Of a stretch of 40,279 bases of DNA, positions 1-7,907 are shown piece after piece. Numbering within the stretch: the first letter of the stretch is position 1; the number at the start of each line of letters is the position of its first letter. Location of the stretch: assembly GCA_913062925.1 (NCBI GenBank), contig CAJXWJ010000030.1, forward strand, positions 1 to 40,279, given 5' to 3'. The notes beneath the pieces are model-generated. The model did no database searches. It was not told where the DNA came from and worked only from the letters and a program-made list of their open reading frames with translations. This stretch comes from an uncultured Pseudorhodobacter sp. (GTDB taxonomy: Bacteria > Pseudomonadota > Alphaproteobacteria > Rhodobacterales > Rhodobacteraceae). A program made the translations under genes and the position numbers.

Positions 1-314
1 GGCGGTGGCAGCGCCAGATCTGTGATCTTGGCCGCATAGCCGACAACCGGATCGACCAGGCGATAGCCCTGCGCCGCAAGCGCTGCATCCAGCGCCTCTT
101 CGCCCGGATAGATCACAAAAATCAGCGGCTGGCCCAGCGCCTGCATTGCGGCCTCGGCCAAGGGAATGTCTTGCACCGTCCAGCCTGCGCGCGGCGAGGT
201 TGCCATCACCCGCTGCCCGCCGCCTTGCCCCTCGCGGATCAGCCATGGCCCCACCGCCTGCGTGCGGACCGCAGGCCAAGTCGCCTCCATCACCGCGCGC
301 AGATCAAAGCTCAT
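1..314 (-). CDS. GNAT family N-acetyltransferase, C-terminally truncated by window edge
   Basis: The frame starts at ATG 314 and runs off the left edge, leaving about 104 residues. The N-terminus reads MSFDLRAVMEATWPA. A later stretch, GQPLIFVIYPGEEALDAALA followed by QGYRLVDPVVGYAAK, resembles GNAT-fold acetyltransferases, in which an acetyl group passes from acetyl-CoA to an amine. The acetyl-CoA P-loop would lie beyond the visible part, so the substrate and even the fold are not proven here. The start overlaps the stop of the upstream molybdopterin-binding gene by four bases (ATGA), so the two are probably translated together. The family call rests on general resemblance and is tentative. 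Confidence 0.55.
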   Translation of the reverse strand, partial: MSFDLRAVMEATWPAVRTQAVGPWLIREGQGGGQRVMATSPRAGWTVQDIPLAEAAMQALGQPLIFVIYPGEEALDAALAAQGYRLVDPVVGYAAKITDLALPP

Positions 315-1033
315 GGCGCAAACATCGCCGTCAGCCGCGCCATGGCGGCTGCAACCTGCGCGCCATCGGCACCTCGGATCACCAGATTGGTGCCGTAAGC
401 CCCGTCTTGGGTGAAGGGATAAGAGCCCATCGACAGATCAGGATACTCTGCCGCCAAAGCGCCAAAGCCTTCGGCCACCGTGCCTTCGCCCAGCATCAGC
501 CGCAGGTTTTGCGTCACCAAAGGCGCGCCGCCGGTCAGCATCGGCAGAACCGAGGCAACCATGGCCTCGAACACTTTCGGCACCCCCGCCATCACATGGC
601 AATTGCCAAGGCTGAAGCCCGGCGCGACCGAGACTGGGTTTTCGATCAGCACGGCGCCATCTGGTATCCGCGCCATCCGCTGGCGGGCTGCGTTAAACTC
701 CATGCCTTGGCGGGCATAATGCGCGCCCAAAAGCGCCATCGCATCAGCGCGGTGGCTGATGCCCGCGCCAAAGGCCGCAGCCACCGCATCGGCGGTGATG
801 TCATCATGCGTCGGGCCAATGCCGCCCGAAGTGAACAGATGGTCATATTTTGCCGAAAGCGCCTGCACCGCTGCGACAATCTCGGCATGGACATCGGCGA
901 CGACGCGCACCTCGGCCAGATCAATGCCCCGCGCGGTCAGCGCATTGGCGATAAAGTGCATATTGGAATCGCGGGTGCGTCCTGACAGGATCTCGTCCCC
1001 GATCACAAGCATGGCGGCGGTTGGGTTGGGCAT
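311..1033 (-). CDS. CinA-type molybdopterin-binding domain protein
   Basis: This 240-residue protein is a stand-alone MoCF-binding domain, as in the N-terminal half of competence/damage-inducible CinA. Family signatures are visible: VIGDEILSGRTRDSN near the N-terminus and SGGIGPTHDD in the middle, then a NCHVMAGVPKVFEAM segment. The C-terminal nicotinamide-nucleotide amidase domain of full CinA is absent, so it should not be called CinA without qualification. An upstream in-frame GTG at 1045 exists, but the ATG at 1033 is preferred because GGAG lies six bases before it and falls within the would-be extension. It is cytosolic; its ligand is unknown. The gene is coupled by ATGA to the acetyltransferase downstream. 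Confidence 0.85.
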   Translation of the reverse strand: MPNPTAAMLVIGDEILSGRTRDSNMHFIANALTARGIDLAEVRVVADVHAEIVAAVQALSAKYDHLFTSGGIGPTHDDITADAVAAAFGAGISHRADAMALLGAHYARQGMEFNAARQRMARIPDGAVLIENPVSVAPGFSLGNCHVMAGVPKVFEAMVASVLPMLTGGAPLVTQNLRLMLGEGTVAEGFGALAAEYPDLSMGSYPFTQDGAYGTNLVIRGADGAQVAAAMARLTAMFAP

Positions 1034-1148
1034 GGTGTTCTCCACTGGGTTAACACTGGTATAGGGCGCGAAAGGGCGCTTTCAAACCCCCGTCGCTGAG
1101 CCAACTGCCGGCAGATTGCCCCGTGGGTCTGGCGTTGCCGCGCTGCTT

Positions 1149-1162
1149 GTCCTATCTAGGAC
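1149..1162. promoter_or_regulatory. 14-bp palindrome upstream of map
   Basis: GTCCTA and TAGGAC flank a two-base centre, ending 19 bases before the map start codon and before its ribosome-binding site. The geometry suits a dimeric regulator or a small RNA stem. No matching regulator is known, and it could be chance. Confidence 0.25.
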
Positions 1163-1181
1163 GAAACCGGAGGGCTAGCGC

Positions 1182-1991
1182 GTGGAAGATATCCGTGGTC
1201 GACTGACAAAAGACGGCATTCGCATCTATGAGGATGCAGATTTTGCAGGCATGCGCGAAGCAGGCCGGATCGCCGCTGAAATTCTGGACATGGCGATTGA
1301 CTACGTCAAAGTCGGGGTCTCGACTGCAACCATTGATGATTTCATCCGCGAAGAGATCGTCCGGCGCGGCGTCACCTCGGCCACCATCGGCTATAAGGGT
1401 TATCAGCACGCCTCTTGCATCTCGGTCAACCATGTCGTCTGCCATGGCATTCCGGGCGCTAAGATCTTGGCAGATGGCGATATTCTGAACATTGATGTGA
1501 CGGTGATCGTTGACGGTTGGTTTGGCGACACCAGCCGGATGTATGTTGCAGGCAATGCCCCGCGCAAGGCCGAACGGCTGATCGAAGTCACCCACGAAGC
1601 GCTGATGCGCGGCATTGCGGCGGTGAAACCGGGCAATACCTTTGGTGACATCGGCTTTGCCATTCAGTCTTATGTCGAGGCCAACCGCATGTCGGTGGTG
1701 CGCGATTTCTGCGGCCATGGGCTTGGTCGGGTGTTCCACGCGCCGCCAAACGTGCTGCACTATGGCCGCGCCAATGCCCGCGAGGTCTTGGAAGAGGGGA
1801 TGTTTTTCACCATCGAGCCGATGGTGAACCTTGGCCGCCCGGAAACCAAGGTTTTGGCCGATGACTGGACCGCCGTGACCCGCGATAAATCGCTGTCCGC
1901 GCAGTTTGAACATTCGGTCGGTGTCACGGCCACGGGCTGCGAGATCTTTACGCTTTCGCCCGCAGGCAAGTTTCATCCGACCTATGGCTAA
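1182..1991 (+). CDS. map: type I methionine aminopeptidase
   Basis: This enzyme removes the initiator methionine from new proteins in the cytosol using two divalent metal ions. The 269-residue length is typical of bacterial type I enzymes. The five metal ligands are all identifiable: D105 and D116 (in NIDVTVIVDGWFGDTS), H179 (CGHGLGR), E212 (FTIEPM) and E243 (QFEHSVGVT). H88 in VCHGIP matches the substrate-binding histidine of the E. coli enzyme. The start is GTG at 1182, with GGAGGG seven bases upstream. It is monocistronic here: the CinA-like gene is divergent, and the HAD gene is convergent with its stop codon overlapping that of map by three bases. Confidence 0.95.
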   Translation: MEDIRGRLTKDGIRIYEDADFAGMREAGRIAAEILDMAIDYVKVGVSTATIDDFIREEIVRRGVTSATIGYKGYQHASCISVNHVVCHGIPGAKILADGDILNIDVTVIVDGWFGDTSRMYVAGNAPRKAERLIEVTHEALMRGIAAVKPGNTFGDIGFAIQSYVEANRMSVVRDFCGHGLGRVFHAPPNVLHYGRANAREVLEEGMFFTIEPMVNLGRPETKVLADDWTAVTRDKSLSAQFEHSVGVTATGCEIFTLSPAGKFHPTYG

Positions 1992-2632
1992 AGCCGCAAA
2001 AGTGCTGCCAAGTCTTTCATATCGCTGAACAGGTCTGCGCCAACAGCCGCTAAGGCTGCGTTGCCGTGTGGCGCATATCCCAAACAGCGCATACCCGCCG
2101 CGCGCGCCGCCATCGCCCCGTTTGGGCTGTCTTCGATCACAACCGCGCGGGCAGGATCGGCGCCAAGCTGGGCTGCGGCGTAAAGGTAAAGATCAGGCGC
2201 CGGTTTGGGTTTGCCAAGGCTTTGGCCCGAATAGACATGGCCACCAAAGCGCGCCAAAAGCTGCGGGTGTTGGCCCAGCGTCACCGCCATCTTGGCCTCT
2301 GACCCATTCGAGCCGATGGCATAGGGCACGCCGCTTGCGTCCAGCGCGTCGAGCACCGCCTCGATTCCGTCGATCAGATTGGTGCCAAGCGCCAGATCAG
2401 CATAGATTTTTTCGTAAAAATCCGCCACCCAGCCCGCAGGCAGATCGGCCCCCAATGCGCGCGCGGCCAAATAAACGCCGTGAATGGTGCCGCCCAGAAA
2501 CAGCTGCTCCATCTGCGCCCGCGTCAAATGCAGGCCATAGCCCGCCAGTTCCGTGCCCAGCAGGGCAAAGGTCTGCCCTTCGCTGTCCACCACCACGCCG
2601 TCGCAATCAAACAGCACCGCCGAAGGGGTCAT
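1988..2632 (-). CDS. HAD superfamily phosphatase, subfamily IA
   Basis: A 214-residue cytosolic phosphatase or phosphomutase of the beta-phosphoglucomutase/phosphoglycolate phosphatase type. The HAD motifs appear in order: DCDGVVVDSE with the nucleophile D9 and acid/base D11, SNGS near residue 108, GKPKPAPDLY with the motif III lysine, and IEDSPNGAMAA as motif IV. A cap domain of about 65 residues sits between motifs I and II. The true substrate cannot be read from sequence. It is the last gene of a leftward run with rsmD and an FAD reductase; its start overlaps the rsmD stop by four bases. A second, distantly similar HAD protein lies at 36050-36718. Confidence 0.85.
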   Translation of the reverse strand: MTPSAVLFDCDGVVVDSEGQTFALLGTELAGYGLHLTRAQMEQLFLGGTIHGVYLAARALGADLPAGWVADFYEKIYADLALGTNLIDGIEAVLDALDASGVPYAIGSNGSEAKMAVTLGQHPQLLARFGGHVYSGQSLGKPKPAPDLYLYAAAQLGADPARAVVIEDSPNGAMAARAAGMRCLGYAPHGNAALAAVGADLFSDMKDLAALLRL

Positions 2633-3186
2633 AGCTCGGCCCTCAGGATCGTCACCAAAGTATCGCCATATTTGCGCTGATCCAGCTGAGTAAACCCCTC
2701 AGGCGTCAGCGGTTTTAGGTTTTCTTCCCAGATCACAAGCGCCTCGGCGGCAAGCCACGGCCGCAGCGCCTGCAAAGCCGCCTCGCCCATCGCCTTGCCA
2801 TAGGGCGGGTCCAGAAACACCACATCAAACCCTGCACCCGGATTGATCCCCGGTTTCAGGGCATCGCGCCGCAAGATTTCGCAGCGCGGCTCTGCCCGCA
2901 TCAGCGCGATGTTGCGCTTTAGAACGGCGGTCGAGGTTGCGCCGTTTTCGATGAAAACCGCCTCGGCCGCGCCGCGTGACAGCGCCTCTAGCCCAAGCGC
3001 GCCGGTGCCTGCAAAGACATCCAGCACCCGCGCCCCGCGCAAGGGGTTGCCATAGCCGCCATTGATCAGCAGGTTAAAGATCGACTCGCGCACGCGGTCC
3101 GAAGTGGGTCGCAAATGCGCCGCCGCATCGCCTTCGCCAAGCGGGCTTAGGTGCAAGCCCCGCGCCGTGCCGCCGATGATCCTCAT
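2629..3186 (-). CDS. rsmD: 16S rRNA (guanine(966)-N(2))-methyltransferase RsmD
   Basis: This enzyme methylates N2 of G966 in 16S rRNA using S-adenosylmethionine, late in 30S assembly. It has 185 residues, normal for the family. The N-terminal RsmD signature MRIIGGTARG and LRPTSDRVRESIFNLL are present. The SAM-binding motif VLDVFAGTGALGLEALSRGA begins at residue 54, and the catalytic motif DPPYG is at residues 126-130. The gene overlaps by four bases at both ends (ATGA with the FAD reductase upstream and with the HAD gene downstream), so its translation probably depends on ribosomes coming from the reductase gene. Confidence 0.94.
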   Translation of the reverse strand: MRIIGGTARGLHLSPLGEGDAAAHLRPTSDRVRESIFNLLINGGYGNPLRGARVLDVFAGTGALGLEALSRGAAEAVFIENGATSTAVLKRNIALMRAEPRCEILRRDALKPGINPGAGFDVVFLDPPYGKAMGEAALQALRPWLAAEALVIWEENLKPLTPEGFTQLDQRKYGDTLVTILRAEL

Positions 3187-4388
3187 GCGGTAAGCAGGCT
3201 TTTCAGCGCAAGGCTTGGGTCCGCGACCATCGCCTTGCTGGGGGATTTTCCGGCCTCGATCAAGCGCTTGCCCACCATATAGGCGCGCGGATCATTCATC
3301 GCATCCACCGCCAAAAGCTGATCGCCGCAATAATACCAGAACGACACCGACGCCCCTTCCGGCCCGCGCGTCACGATGCTGTCATAGCCCGTGTTCAGCC
3401 CCGCGATTTGCAGCTTGCAGTCATATTGATCCGACCAAAACCACGGTTTCGCAACATAGGGCTGGTTCGCGCCCATGATGTTTTCGGCCACCGCTTCGGC
3501 CTGATCAATCGCATTGCCCACCGATTCCAAGCGCAGCCGCCCCGCGCCATGCGGAAAGCTGGCGCAATCGCCCGCCGCCCAGATCGACGGATCAGAGGTG
3601 CGGCCCAAAGTGCTGGTCTTGATGCCGTTGTCAATTTCAAGCCCAGCCTGTTCGGCAAGCGCGGTTGCAGGCATGATCCCGACGCCAACGATGACAAAAT
3701 CGGCTGGCAATTCGCGGCCATCAGTCAGCCGCGCCCCCGTCACCCGTACCTCGCCCAGCAGGCGGTCAAGCCCGGTTGCCTCAAGAATTTTCACCCCATG
3801 CGCCTGATGCAGGTCGCGGAAATAAGCGCTGGTTTCGGGCGAGGCGACGCGCTGCAAAATCCGCGGCGCCATCTCTAAGACCGTCACATCCAACCCCAGC
3901 TTGGCGGCCACGGCAGCAGCCTCCAGCCCAATATAGCCGCCGCCCACGATGATCAGCCGCCGTCCAGCCGCAAATTCGGGCTGCATCGCATCCACATCGG
4001 CCAAGCTGCGCACAGTAAAGACGCCGTCCAAACCGCCACCAATCGCCGCTGGCAATCGACGCGGAATGGATCCTGTGGTCAGAACCAGCTGATCATAGGT
4101 CAGAGTCTCAAGCCCGACTGTCACGGTTTTCTTCACCGGATCAATTGCTTGCACAGGGTGACCCAAGCGCAGATCAATCGCATTCTCGGCGTAAAACTCT
4201 GGCCCCCGCAGCCACAGCCGTTCCGCCTCCATCTGCCCCAGCAGATAGGCCTTCGACAGCGGTGGGCGCTGATAGGGCGGCGCCGTTTCTTCGCCGATCA
4301 AGGTGATCGAGCCATCATGACCCAAAGCCCGCAGTTTGGCCGCAACCGCCGCCCCAGCCTGACCCGCGCCGATCACAACTACGTCCAT
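3183..4388 (-). CDS. NAD(P)/FAD-dependent ferredoxin/rubredoxin reductase family protein
   Basis: A 401-residue flavoprotein of the class I pyridine nucleotide-disulfide oxidoreductase fold, which usually passes electrons from NAD(P)H through FAD to a small ferredoxin or rubredoxin. The FAD-binding GxGxxG is at residues 7-12 (VVIGAGQAGAA), a second Rossmann motif is IIVGGGYIGLEAAA, and the late FAD motif is SIWAAGDCASFPHG, followed by a reductase C-terminal domain. An upstream in-frame ATG at 4421 exists, but ATG 4388 is chosen because AGGGG lies eight bases before it and because the fold starts there. The partner and physiological role are unknown; no ferredoxin or oxygenase gene is adjacent. 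It leads the coupled run into rsmD. Confidence 0.88.
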   Translation of the reverse strand: MDVVVIGAGQAGAAVAAKLRALGHDGSITLIGEETAPPYQRPPLSKAYLLGQMEAERLWLRGPEFYAENAIDLRLGHPVQAIDPVKKTVTVGLETLTYDQLVLTTGSIPRRLPAAIGGGLDGVFTVRSLADVDAMQPEFAAGRRLIIVGGGYIGLEAAAVAAKLGLDVTVLEMAPRILQRVASPETSAYFRDLHQAHGVKILEATGLDRLLGEVRVTGARLTDGRELPADFVIVGVGIMPATALAEQAGLEIDNGIKTSTLGRTSDPSIWAAGDCASFPHGAGRLRLESVGNAIDQAEAVAENIMGANQPYVAKPWFWSDQYDCKLQIAGLNTGYDSIVTRGPEGASVSFWYYCGDQLLAVDAMNDPRAYMVGKRLIEAGKSPSKAMVADPSLALKSLLTA

Positions 4389-4468
4389 TTTGCCAACCCC
4401 TCTGGTCGATGCCTGTTGCAAAGCCTATATCTGCACATGAAGAAAACGCAACGCGAAGGGGAGATATT

Positions 4469-4957
4469 ATGACGATTTCAGTAGGTTCAACACTACCGGA
4501 CGCACAACTTCAGGTCATGGGCGCGAATGGTCCGGAATCCGTATCGCTGGCCGCCAAGCTGGCGGGCCGCAATGTGGTGATCTTTGGTCTGCCAGGTGCC
4601 TATACCGGCACCTGCACCAGCGCGCATGTGCCAAGCTTTATCCGCACCCAAGACAAACTGGCCGCAAAAGGCGTTGACGAGGTGATCTGCCTGTCAGTCA
4701 ATGATGCCTTTGTGATGAAGGCTTGGGGCGACAGCACGGGCGCAACCTCGGCCGGTATCACCATGCTGGGCGATGTTGACAGCTCCTTTACCAAGGCCAT
4801 CGGGATGAACTTTACCGTGCCGCCGATTGGCTTCTTTGACCGCTCCAAGCGCTATGCGCTTTATGCGGTTGATGGTGTGGTCAAGGTTTTGCACGCCGAA
4901 GAAAACGCGGGTCAATGCGACATCTCGGGTGGCGAGGCGATGCTGGCCGCGATCTAA
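4469..4957 (+). CDS. peroxiredoxin, Prx5/AhpC-TSA type
   Basis: This thiol peroxidase reduces hydrogen peroxide or alkyl hydroperoxides in the cytosol. It has 162 residues. The peroxidatic cysteine is C49 in LPGAYTGTCTSAHVPSF, the Prx5 version of the PxxxTxxC motif. C150 near the C-terminus, in NAGQCDISGG, is in the position used as resolving cysteine in some Prx5 proteins; C74 is a third cysteine. The start is ATG 4469, with AAGGGGAG about five bases upstream; a longer in-frame extension back to 4409 would overlap the divergent promoter region and lacks a ribosome-binding site. It is divergent from the FAD reductase, with 80 bases between them. Confidence 0.92.
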   Translation: MTISVGSTLPDAQLQVMGANGPESVSLAAKLAGRNVVIFGLPGAYTGTCTSAHVPSFIRTQDKLAAKGVDEVICLSVNDAFVMKAWGDSTGATSAGITMLGDVDSSFTKAIGMNFTVPPIGFFDRSKRYALYAVDGVVKVLHAEENAGQCDISGGEAMLAAI

Positions 4958-4960
4958 CCT

Positions 4961-5335
4961 CTAGGCGACCCCGTGCCCCTTGGCGCGGGTCTCGCACAGA
5001 CAGGAAATCGGTTCGGAGTGGTCGCGGATCACTTCGGCCGGGCCTGCGGCTTTGTCCATCAGGCTGGCAAGCTTTAGATCCAGATCCGACAGGCCGTCGC
5101 AATCATGGGTCACCAAGGTGACATCGACGATATTGTATTTGTTCGACCATTCGGGATGATGGTTCAGTTTTTCTGCGGCAAGTGCTGCGCGGGTCATAAA
5201 GCCCCAAGCCTCTGAAAAATTGCGAAACTTCCAGATCTTGCGGATCGCATCACGCCCCGCCACAGCCCCCCAGCCGGTTTCGCCCAAGGCGGGCAGATGG
5301 GCGGTGCGGGCTTCGCTGGAAAGCAAGTCAGCCAT
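4961..5335 (-). CDS. phhB: pterin-4a-carbinolamine dehydratase-like protein
   Basis: Enzymes of this family dehydrate 4a-hydroxytetrahydropterin, recycling the cofactor of aromatic amino acid hydroxylases. The signature is clear: [20 protein letters not shown] with H59-H60-P61, then [11 protein letters not shown] with H77. The protein is 124 residues, slightly long, because about 20 extra residues follow the core and include a cysteine pair (SCLC). The start ATG 5335 is favoured by AGGA a suitable distance upstream; an ATG at 5350 overlapping the previous stop is the alternative. No phenylalanine hydroxylase gene is nearby, so the dehydratase role is inferred from the family only. Confidence 0.85.
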   Translation of the reverse strand: MADLLSSEARTAHLPALGETGWGAVAGRDAIRKIWKFRNFSEAWGFMTRAALAAEKLNHHPEWSNKYNIVDVTLVTHDCDGLSDLDLKLASLMDKAAGPAEVIRDHSEPISCLCETRAKGHGVA

Positions 5336-5346
5336 GAAATTTCCTT

Positions 5347-6495
5347 TCAATCCTCGGTTTCAACGCGGCGGAAGGGGCCATAGGCGGTCAACACCTCGAT
5401 CTCTTCATCCACGGCGCGACGTTCTTCTGCCAAATAGCGCGCCACCGCATCGCGAAACGACGGATCGGCGATATAGTGCAGCGAATGCACCGGCGTTGGC
5501 AGATAGCCGCGCGCAAGTTTGTGTTCGCCCTGCGCGCCGGCTTCGACTCGGGCCAAGCCGTTGGCGATGGCCCACTCGATCGCCTGATAGTAGCACAGTT
5601 CAAAGTGCAAACAGGGATGTTCCTGCGTGCAGCCCCAATAGCGGCCAAACAGCGTCTCGCGTCCGATGAAATTCAGCGCCCCTGCGACCGGCGTTTCGCC
5701 GTCAAAGGCCAGCACCAACAGCACATCGTCGCGCATTGTGCGCTGCACCTCGTCAAAAAAGCTGCGGGTCAGATAGGGCGTGCCCCATTTGCGCGCGCCA
5801 GTATCTTGGTAAAACTGCCAAAACGCATCCCAATGCTGCGGTTCGATCTGCGCGCCGGTCAGGCTGCGTATGGTCAGCCCCGAGGCCCGCGCGGTTTCGC
5901 GTTCCTTGCGGATCATCTTGCGCTTGCGACTGGAAAGTGCTGCCAAAAAGCCGTCAAAATCAGCGTAGCCGTTGTTTTCCCAATGAAACTGCTGGGTGAT
6001 CCGGTGCAAAAGCCCGTGCTTTCCGGCCAGCGCCTCGGCCTCTTCCTCGGTGCAAAAGGTGAAATGCAGCGAAGACAGGCTGTTTTGATCCGCAATCGAA
6101 ATCGCGGTTTCCAGCAGGGCTTCGCGCCATTTTGGATCGCCCAGAAACCGCTTGCCGGTGGCAGGGGTGAAGGGCACCGCGACTTGCAGTTTGGGGTAAT
6201 AGCTGCCGCCCGCGCGCTCTAAGGCCTGCGCCCAGCCGTGATCAAAGATATATTCGCCCTGACTGTGCGATTTGACATAAAGCGGCAGCGCCGCCACCGC
6301 CGCACCGTCGCGCAGCACCAAAGGGCGGGTTTGCCAGCCAGTGCCCTTGCCGGTTGAGCCCGAAGCATCCAGCGCCGCCAAAAACCGATGCGTGGTAAAG
6401 GGGTCAATCGCCCTGCCCTCGGGGCAAGCCAAAGCGTCCCAGTCTTGGGCAGAAATCTCGGACATTCCGTTCAGAAGATCGGCTTGCAGTGACAC
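5347..6495 (-). CDS. COG3146 family (FemAB/GNAT-like) protein
   Basis: This 382-residue protein belongs to the family once called DUF482 or COG3146, predicted N-acyltransferases with a FemAB/GNAT-like fold. Recognisable pieces are [20 protein letters not shown], the basic stretch [26 protein letters not shown], and [17 protein letters not shown] followed by [14 protein letters not shown]. The substrate is not established for the family. The start used is GTG 6495; ATG 6465, ten codons in, is a possible alternative but has no well-spaced ribosome-binding site. It sits in a leftward group with RidA and a glycerophosphodiesterase upstream and the pterin dehydratase 11 bases downstream. Confidence 0.82.
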   Translation of the reverse strand: MSLQADLLNGMSEISAQDWDALACPEGRAIDPFTTHRFLAALDASGSTGKGTGWQTRPLVLRDGAAVAALPLYVKSHSQGEYIFDHGWAQALERAGGSYYPKLQVAVPFTPATGKRFLGDPKWREALLETAISIADQNSLSSLHFTFCTEEEAEALAGKHGLLHRITQQFHWENNGYADFDGFLAALSSRKRKMIRKERETARASGLTIRSLTGAQIEPQHWDAFWQFYQDTGARKWGTPYLTRSFFDEVQRTMRDDVLLVLAFDGETPVAGALNFIGRETLFGRYWGCTQEHPCLHFELCYYQAIEWAIANGLARVEAGAQGEHKLARGYLPTPVHSLHYIADPSFRDAVARYLAEERRAVDEEIEVLTAYGPFRRVETED

Positions 6496-6534
6496 CTTTG
6501 CCCCCGTCTGTGCTGTGTCAGAAGATGGAGCAGC

Positions 6535-7305
6535 CTAGGCCGGAAGCAAGGCCGCATAGCCCTCGAAGGTGATATTCTGTGCATATTTGCGCGCTTTTGC
6601 TTCGGCCTCTGCCGATTTGATCGTCCAGCACAAAATCGCCGCACCCTGCGCCTGCAACTCTGCCACCCTTGGGGCGGCCAGATCGGCGGCCTCGTGGCTG
6701 ATAAAGCTGCAAAGCGCGCGGTCATAATCGGGAATCGCGCGCAAATTGGCGCAGGTTTGTGCCGGCAGCGGCGCCCAATCGGCCGGATCATAGGCCGAAG
6801 TGGTCAGGCCCCGCGCGATCTGCGGCGCAAGTCTTGCCATGCGCGCAATCGTATGCGGGTTGAACGACATCACCGCAACCGGGCCTGCATAGTGCGCAAG
6901 CTCTGCGGCCGTTGCCGTCTCTAACTGGCCATCGGTTTCAGACATCAGGCCGGTTTGATCTTTGATCTCGATCAGCAGCGGCACGCGCCCCGCAACCAGC
7001 CGCAGCACCTCTGCCAAGGTCGGGATGCCTTCGTCGCTGTCGCGCAGTTTGATCTGGCCCAAGTCCGCCGCGCTATGCTGTGCGACCAGACCAGAAGCCT
7101 CGGTCAATCGCCCCAAGTCTTCGTCGTGAAACACCATCGCGATGGTGTCCACCGAAAGTTGCAGATCAATTTCAATGGCATAGCCGGCCTCGATCGCGGC
7201 CTGTATCGCCGCCCGAGAATTCTCGGGGCGGCGCGCGGCGCGATTATGGTAGGCGCGATGCGCAATCGGCGTGGTTAAGAAGGCGGCGGGAAGCGGCGCG
7301 CGCAT
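6535..7305 (-). CDS. glycerophosphodiester phosphodiesterase
   Basis: The enzyme hydrolyses glycerophosphodiesters to glycerol 3-phosphate and an alcohol. It has 256 residues and the GDPD family motifs: HRAYHN with H16, RPENS with E28, IEIDLQLSVD with E45 and D47, and MVFHDEDLGRLT with H60. Further matches are LLIEIKD in the middle and CWTIKS near the C-terminus. No signal peptide is evident, so it is probably cytosolic, as in UgpQ. Its start overlaps the RidA stop by one base (TGATG), which implies coupled translation. No glycerol 3-phosphate uptake genes are adjacent. Confidence 0.9.
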   Translation of the reverse strand: MRAPLPAAFLTTPIAHRAYHNRAARRPENSRAAIQAAIEAGYAIEIDLQLSVDTIAMVFHDEDLGRLTEASGLVAQHSAADLGQIKLRDSDEGIPTLAEVLRLVAGRVPLLIEIKDQTGLMSETDGQLETATAAELAHYAGPVAVMSFNPHTIARMARLAPQIARGLTTSAYDPADWAPLPAQTCANLRAIPDYDRALCSFISHEAADLAAPRVAELQAQGAAILCWTIKSAEAEAKARKYAQNITFEGYAALLPA

Positions 7306-7766
7306 CAGCGTATCTCGAAAATGCCTTCAATTTCGACCGCGACCCCAAGTGGCAGCGATGCCGCCGAAACCGCCGAGCGTGCATGCCGCCCCGCGTCACC
7401 CAAGGCGGCAACCAGAAAGTCTGACGCGCCATTGATCACCTTGGGCTGATCGGTGAAATCTGCGGTCGAATTGACAAAACCCACCAGTTTAACCGCCCGC
7501 ACCAAGCGCGAAAGATCGCCGTCGCAGGCCTTTTTCAACTGTGCCAGCAGCGAAATCGCACAGGATTTCGCAGCCTCTGCCCCCGCTTCAACGGTCATAT
7601 CCTCGCCAAGTTTGCCTTTGGTCAGCCCGGCCGCGGTTTGGCTGATCTGCCCCGAAATATGCACCAGATTGCCTACCACGACGAAGGGCACATAGTTCGC
7701 AGCCGGAGCAGGGGCATCGGGCAGGGTAACGCCAAGTTCGGCAAGGCGGGCTTCGATCGTCGACAT
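7305..7766 (-). CDS. RidA family protein (YjgF/YER057c/UK114)
   Basis: A 153-residue member of the RidA superfamily, whose best-known members hydrolyse reactive enamine/imine intermediates from PLP enzymes. Family landmarks are YVPFVVVGNLVHISGQIS, then VKLVGFVNSTADF and RSAVSAASLPLGVAVEIEG at the C-terminus. The arginine of RSAV corresponds to the conserved carboxylate-binding arginine. It belongs to the longer subgroup of about 150 residues rather than the roughly 130-residue RidA proper, so the exact substrate is uncertain. ATG 7766 is preferred over an upstream ATG because AGGAG lies seven bases before it. It is the first gene of the leftward group. Confidence 0.88.
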   Translation of the reverse strand: MSTIEARLAELGVTLPDAPAPAANYVPFVVVGNLVHISGQISQTAAGLTKGKLGEDMTVEAGAEAAKSCAISLLAQLKKACDGDLSRLVRAVKLVGFVNSTADFTDQPKVINGASDFLVAALGDAGRHARSAVSAASLPLGVAVEIEGIFEIR

Positions 7767-7907
7767 GGCAGTCTCCTGTTTCACTTACCTCAGGCTATCG
7801 TGCCAATTGTGACGGGGCAAGGCCCGCTGGTCGTAACAAGTGGCTGTTTTTAGGCTTCTGGGCAGTACGGTTTTTCTGCTGTTCTATTTATGAATATAAA
7901 TTCAGTA

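Noticed and set aside
146-985. Long open frame on the plus strand opposite the CinA-type gene
   Set aside because: Arg/His-rich shadow frame; the minus-strand protein has family motifs and a ribosome-binding site.
7886-7901. AT-rich inverted repeat ATTTAT-gaat-ATAAAT downstream of the HlyD-type gene
   Set aside because: The stem is short, all A/T and has no T tract; it is too weak to call a terminator.
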